Shown: positions 8,002-16,473, numbered from the stretch's first letter. The stretch: 24,634 bases of DNA from JBNKDD01 sp050288085 (GCA_050288085.1 JBNKDD010000054.1:1-24634), one strand, 5' to 3'. A program made the numbers and translations. The notes: generated by a model from the sequence alone, not told the origin.

Positions 8002-9651
8002 TTATATCAGTCTATCAGCCAGCACTTTCAGGTGACCTGGGATATCTTTGCCCAGGTGGAAACGGATCACCCGCCGATTGTTATCCTGCAAGGCTCGCTT
8101 ATCACCCAAGACCTGGGCCATCTTCAACACGCCGAAGCTGATGCTCGATTCCGGCGATCCGGCTTCGTCGGGAATTTTAATGTCCCGTGAAGCATCCGAG
8201 GTTAACTGGATGAACAGACCATTGCCGCGATCTCCCTTGTGTAACTGGCCGGTTGAATGGAGAAAACGCGGGCCATAACCGGTTGTGACTGCCAGTTTGG
8301 TCATGTTACGCAGGGCAAGGCGCAGTTCGGCGAGGGCCTGATCGGTCTCTTCGGTGGGCTGGACGTATGCCTGCAACGCGATGTAATCGCCGGGTTCTAC
8401 CTGCGATAAAAACGATCGCAGAGCCTTAGCTGTGAAGGGGGCCGGTTCGTCGGTGGGGAGTTCGCCATTTTCACTGTACTCGGCGACCATCTGGCGGGCC
8501 AGTACCTTGGCGGCTTCGACGTTTGGCTGGTTGAAGGGATGAATGCCGAGCAGATGCCCGGCGACAGCGGTTGCGATCTCCCACAGGAAGAACTGCCCGC
8601 CGAGGTCGTAGAGGTCATCCAGCTCGATGCGGACTGTCGGGTGCCCGGCTTTTTCCAGGACTTCGAACGCCTGGTCGTAGGTGTCGTCGTCCTTGAGTTT
8701 CAGGTAGATGAACAGGCGGTCTTTCCCGTAGACATCCGGTGCGCCCAGTTTTTCACCAACAACCGGGAGGATTCCCTTTCCGCTTTTGCCGGTACTTTCG
8801 GCGATCAACTGCTCGACCCAATCGCCAAAGCTCTTGATGGGGGGAGAGAGGATCAGGGTGGCTTTGTCGCGACCGGCCATTGCCAGTTCACCCAGAACAG
8901 CGCCGAGCGATAAGCCGGGGTTATCTTCTGCCGGGGTGTGTCCCCCGCAGGCTGATGACATTTCAAGGGCCCGATCCAACAATCTATCGATGTCTATGCC
9001 GATCAGGGCTGCCGGGACCAATCCGAAAAATGAGAGGGCTGAATATCGCCCGCCGATGTTCGGGTCGTTCAGGAAGATGTCACGGAAACCAAGCTGCGCG
9101 GCCAGGACATGGAGGCGGCTGTTGGCGTCGGTAATGGCGATGAAGTGTTTGCTGACTTCGCTCTTGCCCAGTTTATCGGTGACACGGTTGTAAAAATATT
9201 TGAAGAAGGAGAGTGTCTCGACAGTGCCGCCCGACTTCGTGGCGACAATGAACAGGGTTTTGGAGAAATCGAGCTGCTTATCGTAGGCAAGGACGGCGGC
9301 TGGATCGGTGCTGTCCAGGACAGCGAGGTTCAGCCCGGCGGATTGTTCGCCAAAGGTTTTCCCGAAGACTTCCGGGGCGAGGCTCGATCCGCCCATGCCT
9401 AATAATAATACGTCGGTGAAGCCGTCCTCACGGGCGGTATTTAGAAGCGCCCGCAGCCGGTCGATGTGGTTGAACATCACACCAGGGATGTTGAGCCAAC
9501 CCAATCGATTGGTTATGTCATCCGGTTTATCTCCCCACAAGGTATAATCTAATGCCCAGATGCGGCTGGAAACATTATATCGATCCATTTCTGCCAAGGC
9601 TTCTTTGACGGCCTCGTCGTAATCATCGATATTCATCTTGGGTAAGCTCAT
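8002..9651 (-). CDS. pgi: Glucose-6-phosphate isomerase
   Basis: A 549-residue cytoplasmic isomerase interconverting glucose-6-phosphate and fructose-6-phosphate. SIS-domain motifs are intact: GMGGSSL at 85-91, STDP at 114-117, ATKSGGTVET at 137-146, then GGRYSALS, and the late HPFNQPNVEAAK and HSTGQLHKGD segments. The sequence resembles the Pgi half of bifunctional transaldolase/Pgi proteins, but no transaldolase domain precedes it (family knowledge plus what is seen). Its ATG overlaps the stop of the debranching enzyme gene (ATGA), with AGGAG six bases upstream inside that gene, so translation is coupled. Confidence 0.95.
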   Translation of the reverse strand: MSLPKMNIDDYDEAVKEALAEMDRYNVSSRIWALDYTLWGDKPDDITNRLGWLNIPGVMFNHIDRLRALLNTAREDGFTDVLLLGMGGSSLAPEVFGKTFGEQSAGLNLAVLDSTDPAAVLAYDKQLDFSKTLFIVATKSGGTVETLSFFKYFYNRVTDKLGKSEVSKHFIAITDANSRLHVLAAQLGFRDIFLNDPNIGGRYSALSFFGLVPAALIGIDIDRLLDRALEMSSACGGHTPAEDNPGLSLGAVLGELAMAGRDKATLILSPPIKSFGDWVEQLIAESTGKSGKGILPVVGEKLGAPDVYGKDRLFIYLKLKDDDTYDQAFEVLEKAGHPTVRIELDDLYDLGGQFFLWEIATAVAGHLLGIHPFNQPNVEAAKVLARQMVAEYSENGELPTDEPAPFTAKALRSFLSQVEPGDYIALQAYVQPTEETDQALAELRLALRNMTKLAVTTGYGPRFLHSTGQLHKGDRGNGLFIQLTSDASRDIKIPDEAGSPESSISFGVLKMAQVLGDKRALQDNNRRVIRFHLGKDIPGHLKVLADRLI

Positions 9652-11630
9652 GTCTCGCTCCTATCAATGACAGATCTCAAATTGGTGCCCTGCCAGGCAT
9701 GTAATAATCCGGCCACACCCCAAGCCTGGGCAATGCAGCCACGCGGTATAAACGGGGAATCGCCATCAAAGATTTCGCTGATGCTTCCTATCCCATGATC
9801 CTCCAGATGGCTTATCAACGGCCTGATGTAAGTCTGGGCCAGTTCGGGATCACGGTAGACGCGCAGGTGTGCATCAATGAAGGGGCCGATCAACCAACTC
9901 CAGACTGTGCCCTGGTGATAAGCTCCATCTCGCTGCTGCTGGTTGCCTCCATAGTGACCGATGTATTTCGGGTCTTCGGGTGAAAGTGTACGCAGCCCGT
10001 ATGAAGTCAGCAAGAATTGGGCGCAAGTATCGACGACTGCTTTTTGCCGGACTTCATCGAGTGGGCTGTATGGTAGTGAAACTGCTAACAACTGGTTGGG
10101 ACGGAGGTCGGCGTCATGGTCGCCGTCGAGTACGTCGTAACAGAAACCGGCTTCCTCGTTCCAGAAGCGGTCAAAGCTGCTCAATGCTTTGTCGGCGGCG
10201 GATTGGTAATCACCGGTGGGTTTGCCAAGCTGTTGGGCAAAAGCCACCATAATGTTCAGGGCGTTGTACCACAAGGCGTTGATGTCAACCGGTTTGCCGA
10301 TCCGGGGGGTGACTACCCACTGCCCGACTTTGGCATCCATCCAGGTAAGCTGAGTGCCCGCGTCCCCGGCATGGAGCAAACCGTCCTTCGGGTCAACGTG
10401 GATATGGTAACGTGTTCCTTTGATATGCCATTTGATGATATCCTGAAGTACAGGGAACAGATCGGCGATCAGTGCGTCGTCACCGGCGGCGGCATGATAG
10501 GCTCTCAGCGCTTCAAAATACCATAAGGTGGCATCGGCGGTATTGTATGGTGGGGTTTCGCCCGCCTCCGGGAGACGGTTCGGGAGCATGCCCTGGTCAA
10601 CGTATTGGGCGAAGGTTCGCAGGATTGAAGCGGCGGTTTCAAATCGCCCGGTGGTGAGGGTCAATCCCGGCAGGGCGATCATCGTGTCGCGGCCCCAATC
10701 GCCAAACCAGGGATAACCGGCGATCACGGTGTGGCCCTCGCTACCGTCGGGCTGCGGGCGACGGACAATAAACTGGTCGGCGGCGAGGGTGAGGTGCTGC
10801 ACCCAGTCGGGTGCGTCTTTTTGAGTATGCAACAAATTGCTCTCGTAAGCCTGACGCTCTTTGTAAGCTTCAATCCCATCCAGATTGGGTGAGGGATCGG
10901 TGCTGGCGGCGAGTGTTACGGACTCGCCGGGCTGCAGGGTTACTCGAAAATCGCCTGCGTGGAGGTTGTCGTCGAGTGGGTTAAGTCCCCGGTATGCCTC
11001 AGCGCTGAAATAGAAATTACGGTTCCAGGTGTGGTTCAGGGTTCCGGTGGCCCGGTCGCTGAGGACGTAAAAGGGGGTGGCTCCATTGAAGGCTGTGACA
11101 CGGATTCCCTTATCAACCGGATCGATTTGCATCCGCCAGTCACCCGCCGAGACGCTCCCATGATGGTCGCGGTAATTGACCAACGCTTTCAGGTGAAGCT
11201 GCATCGGAGCAGAAGCCCGTACCAAATCATATCGGATGATGGTTGTATTAGTGTGGGGCTGCATCCAGATTCGTTTCTCAAGCAGCGCATCGGCACAGGC
11301 AAATACCCAGACGGGGGTGGTCCCTTCCAGGTAAAATCGCTCGATCCGATAATAACCCGCCGGGGAGATCAAGTCATTACCCCAGCGGTTGGTGTAGAGC
11401 GGGTAATGCTGGCCGTGATAGGTGGCGGTTTCATCCAGCTTACTGAGCAGCAAGGTTCGGGTTATGGGGGGCTTCAGAGCGGCGATCAGCAAACCGTGAT
11501 AGCGGCGGGTATGGGCACCGGAGACGGTCCCCGAAGCATACCCACCCAGACCGTTGGTAACCAGCCATTCCCGCGATTGGGCAATTTCGAGATTATTGCA
11601 GAGAGCTCGGCCCAAATCAATTAGTGGCAT
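9648..11630 (-). CDS. Glycogen debranching enzyme (amylo-alpha-1,6-glucosidase type)
   Basis: About 660 residues. I take ATG at 11630 because the conserved N-terminus (REWLVTNGLGGYASGTVSG, then RRYHGLL) begins shortly after it and GTGAG sits seven bases upstream. A longer frame to 11708 adds 26 unlikely residues. The N-terminal beta-rich domain spans about 1-240. The alpha-barrel catalytic domain follows, with YPWFGDWGRD at about 306-315, then NTADATLWYFEALRAY and LTWMDAK, which contain the acidic residues expected in this GH133-like family. It would hydrolyse alpha-1,6 branch points of glycogen. It is co-translated with the isomerase, so released glucose units feed glycolysis (inference). 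Confidence 0.93.
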   Translation of the reverse strand: MPLIDLGRALCNNLEIAQSREWLVTNGLGGYASGTVSGAHTRRYHGLLIAALKPPITRTLLLSKLDETATYHGQHYPLYTNRWGNDLISPAGYYRIERFYLEGTTPVWVFACADALLEKRIWMQPHTNTTIIRYDLVRASAPMQLHLKALVNYRDHHGSVSAGDWRMQIDPVDKGIRVTAFNGATPFYVLSDRATGTLNHTWNRNFYFSAEAYRGLNPLDDNLHAGDFRVTLQPGESVTLAASTDPSPNLDGIEAYKERQAYESNLLHTQKDAPDWVQHLTLAADQFIVRRPQPDGSEGHTVIAGYPWFGDWGRDTMIALPGLTLTTGRFETAASILRTFAQYVDQGMLPNRLPEAGETPPYNTADATLWYFEALRAYHAAAGDDALIADLFPVLQDIIKWHIKGTRYHIHVDPKDGLLHAGDAGTQLTWMDAKVGQWVVTPRIGKPVDINALWYNALNIMVAFAQQLGKPTGDYQSAADKALSSFDRFWNEEAGFCYDVLDGDHDADLRPNQLLAVSLPYSPLDEVRQKAVVDTCAQFLLTSYGLRTLSPEDPKYIGHYGGNQQQRDGAYHQGTVWSWLIGPFIDAHLRVYRDPELAQTYIRPLISHLEDHGIGSISEIFDGDSPFIPRGCIAQAWGVAGLLHAWQGTNLRSVIDRSET

Positions 11631-11670
11631 AAACCGTCTCACTTTTATAATATGTATAGAACACAGCATG

Positions 11671-11676
11671 ATTATA
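11671..11676 (-). promoter_or_regulatory. Candidate -10 element for the debranching-pgi operon
   Basis: TATAAT on the minus strand lies about 41 bases upstream of the ATG at 11630. The -35 at the expected spacing is poor. It lies in the 132-bp divergent gap shared with the lipoprotein gene. Confidence 0.4.
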
Positions 11677-11762
11677 TCATCTACCGTTACGGATGAAGGA
11701 ATAAACAATCTATAACTCCCAACGAAGCAGTTTCCTCATCTCTGGATTGGAAAGGAAGCAAC

Positions 11763-13205
11763 ATGCGCAAGCTGTGTGGAATTTTGCTTATATTTATGTT
11801 GGGAGCCTGCCAGATTGCCAACGGCCTATCCTCATCGACGACTGAAGCAATCGGACTGACTGAGCCATCCGAATCAACTCAACCAACCCAATCGGAGCAG
11901 CCAACCCAATCGGAGCAATCAGATCAACCAGCCCAATCGATCCCAGAGCCGACTGAAGAGGCTCAAAGTGAGCCGGTGATAGTGCAATATGATGTCGCTA
12001 TCACCCAGCCGTATGATGCGTCAGGTATGGATATGCTCGGCCAGTTGAACGCCTGGCGGGTGCGTCTGGGCCTGTGGCCGCTCCGGCCTAATGTTGAACT
12101 GGATGCCCTGGCACTTGAGCATGCGGTCTACTTGAACAATCTGACATCCTTACCGGATGACTTGCATGTTGGGGCTAGCGGAGACTATCCACCTGATCGC
12201 GCCCTGGCCGCGGGTTGGCCTTATTACAATAATTCGGCCCAGATTGCGGTCACGGAGATCGCCTATGCCGGGTTTGGGGTTGAGGCGGCCATTACGTGGT
12301 GGGAAGGCTCCACGATTCATACCCGCTCGGTGACTAACCCGGCTTTCCGTGAAGTAGGGATTGCTGCTGTTCCCTATTCACAAGGTCTCCTTTTCATTGT
12401 CCTGTTTGGCGGTCGTCCGGATACGCTACCTGCGCTTTATGAGCCGCTAACCAATGTCTTCTATCTCTCATCGGAACAATACACCTGGGCCGCCGGGGAC
12501 CGGATTCAGGATGCGACCGAATACCAGTTCTTACCCTCTGCCGATTCCTCGATTGATGATGGGGGCTGGCTGCCCTGGCAAAGCACTGTCAGCGCCCCAG
12601 AAGGCTTTGGGGATCGGTATGCGATTGCTTACAGCGATGGCTTACATGTTGCGATCAGTGAGATCGATCTATCAACAGATATTGCCTGGCTGCCGGATAA
12701 CCTGGCCGTGCCGAGCGTAGCGGTGATCGGGCCTTCTGTTGCGGTGGCGGAGGTCCCGGCGGTGGTTGAAACGCCTGTCCCGACCCCGACGGCTGCTCAA
12801 CCAGTGATTGCAACCGGTGATGGCGTGACGGACCTTACGGTGGTTTACGGACAGATTTCGCTGGCAATTATCAATGTTCCGCCCGGTGAAAGCCTGGACA
12901 TTTCGGGTATTGAGTTGGTGGCAGGGGATATCACGCTGCCGATCAGCGCGTGGGATACCGAATTCCTGGGGGTTCCTCTGACCGCGTTTACGGTGGGATC
13001 CTGTGTGCAAACCTGGGATGTCACTCAGGCCGATCCGGGTATCCCGGCTACCTGTAACTTGCGGGCGTCGGTGATTTATCCACCAGTGCCAGAATTATTC
13101 TGGGTTCAGACTTCGTTTGAGGTGCGGCAGGATGGTGTAACGATTGCGATCTGTCCGCAGGCCGCGTTGTCGGGGGCAACGACCTGCGAGGTGGATTTGC
13201 CTTAG
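11763..13205 (+). CDS. CAP (SCP/PR-1)-domain lipoprotein
   Basis: 480 residues. A short N-terminus (MRKLCGILLIFMLGAC) carries a lipobox LGAC with Cys16 as the lipidation site, so the protein is exported and membrane-tethered. A Ser/Gln/Thr/Pro linker (about 30-70) precedes a CAP-like domain at about 85-225 (LNAWRVRLGLWPLRPN, LEHAVYLNN, TEIAYAG, NPAFREVGIAA). After a spacer and a PVPTPTAAQPV linker, a C-terminal beta-rich domain (about 355-480) is not one I recognise. It has two Cys pairs that could form disulphides. AAAGGAAG lies four bases before the ATG. The role is unknown; CAP proteins have diverse, often extracellular, functions. Confidence 0.85.
   Translation: MRKLCGILLIFMLGACQIANGLSSSTTEAIGLTEPSESTQPTQSEQPTQSEQSDQPAQSIPEPTEEAQSEPVIVQYDVAITQPYDASGMDMLGQLNAWRVRLGLWPLRPNVELDALALEHAVYLNNLTSLPDDLHVGASGDYPPDRALAAGWPYYNNSAQIAVTEIAYAGFGVEAAITWWEGSTIHTRSVTNPAFREVGIAAVPYSQGLLFIVLFGGRPDTLPALYEPLTNVFYLSSEQYTWAAGDRIQDATEYQFLPSADSSIDDGGWLPWQSTVSAPEGFGDRYAIAYSDGLHVAISEIDLSTDIAWLPDNLAVPSVAVIGPSVAVAEVPAVVETPVPTPTAAQPVIATGDGVTDLTVVYGQISLAIINVPPGESLDISGIELVAGDITLPISAWDTEFLGVPLTAFTVGSCVQTWDVTQADPGIPATCNLRASVIYPPVPELFWVQTSFEVRQDGVTIAICPQAALSGATTCEVDLP
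11883..11940 (+). repeat. 18-bp in-frame minisatellite in the lipoprotein linker
   Basis: CCAACCCAATCGGAGCA occurs at 11883-11899 and 11901-11917 (period 18), and a degenerate relative begins at 11928. It encodes a repeating TQSEQP-type hexapeptide. In-frame repeats like this can change copy number by slippage and alter linker length. Confidence 0.7.
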
Positions 13206-13243
13206 CCCTCACCCCTAAATCCCCTCTCCCTCATGGAGAGGGG
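13206..13243. repeat. CCTCACCCC/GGAGAGGGG dispersed repeat, copy 1
   Basis: A leader CCCTCACCCCTAAAT is followed by a hairpin with 9-bp arms (13221-13229 and 13235-13243, loop CTCAT). It is nearly identical to 16306-16342 and related to 20311-20351. It begins immediately after the lipoprotein stop. A related partial copy (CCTCAC at 13310 and GGGAGAGGGATT at 13338-13349) follows in the same gap, with a small hairpin at 13319-13333. Confidence 0.75.
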
Positions 13244-13366
13244 ACTTACAGCCATCTCGCCCCATAAACATAAAACGGAGAAAAGAAGGTGTACACATAG
13301 ATAATAATCCTCACTCTGATCTGCTTCGCAGATTCTAGGGAGAGGGATTAAAAACATTTGGGTGGA

Positions 13367-13396
13367 TTTACAGGCGGCTCCCAGATCGGTTATTAT
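13367..13396 (+). promoter_or_regulatory. Candidate sigma-70 promoter for the deaminase pair
   Basis: TTTACA (13367-13372) and TATTAT (13391-13396) are separated by 18 bases, each one mismatch from consensus. The start codon at 13441 is 45 bases beyond the -10, and AAGGGG lies six bases before it. Confidence 0.5.
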
Positions 13397-13407
13397 TGTT
13401 AAACAAT
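13395..13407. promoter_or_regulatory. Perfect inverted repeat over the predicted start site
   Basis: ATTGTTAAACAAT has 6-bp arms around a central A. It overlaps the candidate -10 and the predicted transcription start of the 8-oxoguanine deaminase operon, a common position for a repressor site. The regulator is unknown. Confidence 0.35.
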
Positions 13408-13440
13408 TAGTCGAGTTCCACATTAGCAAAGGGGATACCA

Positions 13441-14796
13441 ATGCCCACAACTCTTATCAAACATGCACAAATCCTCGTTACTATGGACAAAGACCGCCGA
13501 GAAATTCCTGATGGCGGTATTTTTATCCGCGATAATGTGATCGAACAGGTTGGGCCGACCGCCGAACTGCCGGATCAGGCCGACCAGATGATCGACATGA
13601 GCGGACACATTATTCTGCCTGGGTTTGTCAACACTCATCATCATCTCTACCAGACGCTTACCCGCGCCGTACCTGCTGCCCAGAATGCTAACCTGTTTAA
13701 CTGGCTTAAAACGCTTTACCCGATCTGGGCGAATCTGACCGGTGAGGGAGTGTATATCTCCGCATTGGTGGGGATGGCGGAGATGATGCTGTCCGGGTGT
13801 ACCACATCCAGCGATCACCTGTATATCTATCCGAACGACTGCAAGATCGATGACGAGATCCGGGCGGCACAGGAGATCGGGCTGCGGTTCCATGCGGCCC
13901 GCGGGTCAATGAGCCTGGGTGAAAGTAAGGGCGGACTGCCACCGGATCGGGTGGTGGAGGAAGAAAAAGATATCCTGACCGACTGCCAGCGCGCGATTGA
14001 AACGTTCCACGATCCCGATCCACAAGCGATGATTCGGGTGGTGCTGGCTCCTTGCTCACCGTTCTCGGTGACCGGCGACCTGATGAAGGAATCGGTTCAG
14101 ATGGCGAAGCAGTACAACGTTTGCCTGCATACGCACCTGGCCGAGACTTTCGATGAGGAAGAATTCTGCATTGAGATGTTCGGCAGACGACCAGTCGAGT
14201 ATATGGAAGATCTGGGTTGGGTAGGCGATTACGTGTGGCATGCCCACTGTGTCCATATGAGTGATCGGGAGATCGAGCTGTTCGGCCAGACGGGAACCGG
14301 TGTCGCGCACTGCCCGTGCAGTAATATGCGGCTGGCATCGGGGATTGCACCGATTAAAGCGCTGCGGGCACATCATGCCCCGGTGGGACTCGGTGTGGAT
14401 GGGTCGGCCAGCAATGATGGCTCACACCTGTTGAATGAGGCGCGGCAAGCAATGCTGCTCCAGCGGGTGATGGGTGATCCGGGGGCGATGTCGGCCCGTG
14501 AGGCGCTTGAAGTGGCGACGTTGGGCGGGGCGTCCGTCCTGCGGCGGGATGATATCGGCTCGCTTGAAAGTGGTAAATCTGCCGACCTGATCGCGATCAA
14601 CCTGAATCGCCTGGAATATGCCGGGGCGCTGCATGACCCGGTGGCGGCGGTTCTGTTCTGCGCGTCGGTGAAGGTCGATTGGTCGATGATCAACGGTAAG
14701 GTGGTGGTCGATGATGGGCAGTTAACGACCGTTGAACTGGGGCCGGTGATCGAGCGGCATAATGAGATCGCTGCTGAAATGCTCAACGGGGAGTAG
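13441..14796 (+). CDS. 8-oxoguanine deaminase-like amidohydrolase
   Basis: 451 residues, amidohydrolase superfamily (COG0402 group). Metal and catalytic residues are present: H66 and H68 (NTHHHLYQ), H232 and E235 (HTHLAE), H269/H272 (HAHCVH) and D320 (GLGVDGSASND). The segments THHHLYQTLTRAVP, GCTTSSDHLY and GVDGSASND closely resemble 8-oxoguanine deaminases such as Pseudomonas PA0142, which convert 8-oxoguanine to urate. The related chlorohydrolase/guanine deaminase groups are the alternatives. It acts in the cytoplasm; no signal peptide is seen. The dihydropyrimidinase-like gene follows after eight bases, so the two are one operon. Confidence 0.85.
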   Translation: MPTTLIKHAQILVTMDKDRREIPDGGIFIRDNVIEQVGPTAELPDQADQMIDMSGHIILPGFVNTHHHLYQTLTRAVPAAQNANLFNWLKTLYPIWANLTGEGVYISALVGMAEMMLSGCTTSSDHLYIYPNDCKIDDEIRAAQEIGLRFHAARGSMSLGESKGGLPPDRVVEEEKDILTDCQRAIETFHDPDPQAMIRVVLAPCSPFSVTGDLMKESVQMAKQYNVCLHTHLAETFDEEEFCIEMFGRRPVEYMEDLGWVGDYVWHAHCVHMSDREIELFGQTGTGVAHCPCSNMRLASGIAPIKALRAHHAPVGLGVDGSASNDGSHLLNEARQAMLLQRVMGDPGAMSAREALEVATLGGASVLRRDDIGSLESGKSADLIAINLNRLEYAGALHDPVAAVLFCASVKVDWSMINGKVVVDDGQLTTVELGPVIERHNEIAAEMLNGE

Positions 14797-14804
14797 AGTA
14801 GATC

Positions 14805-16205
14805 ATGGGCCTTACGATTATCAAAGGTGGAACGATTGTCACCCCACACAGTGAGATTCAGGGAGATGTGCTGGTCGAAGGGGAGAAGATTATCGGGATT
14901 GTGCAGTCTGCCGAAGTTGGCCCGGATGATACCGTGATCGACGCGGCGGGGATGCTGGTCTTCCCTGGCATTGTGGATGCGCACACCCATATCAAGCTGG
15001 ATACCGGTATCTACCAGACAGCGGACAACTGGGAGATCGGGACGCGGGCGGCGGCGTTTGGCGGTGTCACGACGGTGATCGACTTCGCCAACCAGATCAT
15101 CGGCCAACCGTATGCGGAAGCGCTCAAGGCGCGGCAGCAAGAAGCCGCCGACGCGGTGATCGACTATGCGTTTCACATGGTTATGCTTGATCCGGATCGC
15201 GATCCGGATCGCCTCAAGGCGGAGCTTCAAGAACTGCTGGATATGGGGGTGACCAGTCTCAAGCTGTTCACGACCTACCGGCCTAACTATTATGTCGATG
15301 ATGCGACGATGGTGCATATCTTCCGGGCGATGCCCGAAGGTATGATCGCGATGGTGCACTGTGAAAACGACAGCCTAGTCACCGATGCGACTCAACGCCT
15401 GATCGAAGCGGGTACGACCGGGTGGGCGTATCATGGGAAGGGCCGCCCACCGCTGGCCGAAATTGAAGCGGTCAGGCGGGTTTCACACCTGGGAATATCG
15501 ACCGGGGCGCGGGTGTATATTGTGCACTGTTCGACGACCCAATCGGTGAGCGGGGTGATGGAGGCGAATCAGGTTCGCAAAGACCGGCGGTCACGGGATC
15601 AGGATCGGGTGTTCTGTGAAACCTGCCCGCAATACCTGCTGCTCGATTCGTCTCGGTACGAAGGGGAAAAGCCGGAGCACTACATTTTGCAGCCGCCCCT
15701 GCGACACTTTGCCAATAATAAAGCGCTCCGAGCGGATGTGGTGGCGGGGCGAGTTGATGTGCTGTCAACCGATACGTGCGATTACTCGCTGGAACAGAAG
15801 GTCGCAACGCCTGACTTTACGCAAACTCCGGGCGGGCTGCCTGGGGTCGAGACTCTGCTGCCAGCGATGTACACCACTTTTCGCGAGTCGATGCCGCTGC
15901 CCCAATTGATCAGGTTGATGACGGAGAATCCGGCCCGGTTGTTTGGGCTGTATCCGCGTAAAGGGGCGATCCTCCCTGGCAGTGATGCTGACCTAGTGAT
16001 CTATGACCCGGAGTCGCAGGTCGAGGTCAAAGTGGAGGATCTGCATTACCTGGCCGGTTATAACCCGTTTGAGGGGATGACGATGCAGGGCAAGGTGCGG
16101 ACGGTGTTGAGTCGGGGGAAGGTGATAGTGGATAAGGGCGAGTTCTTCGGGGAAGCCGGGCGAGGTGCGTGGCTTCCGGGAGGGGCATCGCTGCCACCGG
16201 AGTAA
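14805..16205 (+). CDS. Dihydropyrimidinase / D-hydantoinase-like amidohydrolase
   Basis: 466 residues, cyclic amidohydrolase family, hydrolysing ring amides such as dihydropyrimidines or hydantoins. Ligands are in place: H60 and H62 (DAHTH), K153 for carboxylation (TSLKLFTTY) with Tyr158 nearby, H185 (VHCEND), H241 (IVHCST) and D323 (STDTCDYS). Canonical dihydropyrimidinases usually read TDHCPF at the last motif; here it is TDTCDY, and the substrate loop after DAHTHIKLD also differs, so the true substrate may not be dihydropyrimidine. Allantoinase-like activity cannot be excluded. It is co-transcribed with the upstream deaminase (8-bp gap). GGGGAG lies eleven bases before the ATG. Confidence 0.85.
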   Translation: MGLTIIKGGTIVTPHSEIQGDVLVEGEKIIGIVQSAEVGPDDTVIDAAGMLVFPGIVDAHTHIKLDTGIYQTADNWEIGTRAAAFGGVTTVIDFANQIIGQPYAEALKARQQEAADAVIDYAFHMVMLDPDRDPDRLKAELQELLDMGVTSLKLFTTYRPNYYVDDATMVHIFRAMPEGMIAMVHCENDSLVTDATQRLIEAGTTGWAYHGKGRPPLAEIEAVRRVSHLGISTGARVYIVHCSTTQSVSGVMEANQVRKDRRSRDQDRVFCETCPQYLLLDSSRYEGEKPEHYILQPPLRHFANNKALRADVVAGRVDVLSTDTCDYSLEQKVATPDFTQTPGGLPGVETLLPAMYTTFRESMPLPQLIRLMTENPARLFGLYPRKGAILPGSDADLVIYDPESQVEVKVEDLHYLAGYNPFEGMTMQGKVRTVLSRGKVIVDKGEFFGEAGRGAWLPGGASLPPE

Positions 16206-16225
16206 ATTCTGTCGAGTGTGTTTTG

Positions 16226-16250
16226 TCGGGCAGGCCATGCGCCTGCCCGA
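16226..16250. repeat. TCGGGC-type palindrome, copy 1
   Basis: A 10-bp perfect stem (16226-16235 and 16241-16250, loop CATGC) lies 20 bases after the dihydropyrimidinase stop. It could stop transcription, but no T-run follows. It resembles 20212-20243, sharing TCGGGCA, ATGCGC and CCCGATT. Confidence 0.6.
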
Positions 16251-16305
16251 TTGCTAATTGCGAGCTTATGTGGATTAAGAGAATAATTCGACAATTGCCG
16301 TATGG

Positions 16306-16342
16306 CCCTCACCCCCAGCCCCTCTCCCTCATGGAGAGGGGA
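16306..16342. repeat. CCTCACCCC/GGAGAGGGG dispersed repeat, copy 2
   Basis: The leader CCCTCACCCCCAG is followed by 9-bp arms (16319-16327 and 16333-16341) with the same CTCAT loop as the copy at 13206. The two copies are almost identical over their full length. Confidence 0.75.
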
Positions 16343-16416
16343 GTCAGGTTTGAGGTTAATTGTCGGTTTAAACTCCAAAGGCACATTATCTCGCCCTGGG
16401 ACATGTGATGTGCATG

Positions 16417-16440
16417 CACAGACCGAAGGTCTGTGTCCCT
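16417..16440. repeat. Degenerate CCCCTAC-type hairpin
   Basis: 8-bp arms (16417-16424, 16428-16435) with a GAA loop are followed by TCCCTATGG. The right half fits the CCCCTAC family, but the outermost left-arm bases are lost. Confidence 0.5.
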
Positions 16441-16473
16441 ATGGAAATTCACAGTGAGAATGGATGGTGAAAG

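Larger units (their letters stand above)
16206..16473. other. Intergenic gap filled with palindromic repeats
   Basis: 268 bp before the adenine deaminase gene. It contains a 10-bp stem hairpin (16226-16250), a CCTCACCCC-type repeat (16306-16342) and a degenerate CCCCTAC-type hairpin (16417-16440). No ORF and no purine-riboswitch-like fold were seen. Confidence 0.6.

Noticed and set aside
10959..11624. Plus-strand 221-residue frame
   Set aside because: It lies wholly antisense to the conserved N-terminal domain of the debranching enzyme; no SD or domain.
11631..11708. N-terminal extension of the debranching enzyme as a signal peptide
   Set aside because: The 26 extra residues are not a typical signal sequence, and the conserved family start lies just after the Met at 11630.
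14373..15359. Minus-strand 328-residue open frame across the two amidohydrolase genes
   Set aside because: It is antisense to two well-conserved enzymes and spans their junction; no domain is recognisable, as expected of a complementary-strand frame.
16206..16473. Purine riboswitch ahead of adenine deaminase
   Set aside because: Only palindromic repeats are visible; no three-way junction layout or conserved purine-aptamer loops were found by eye.
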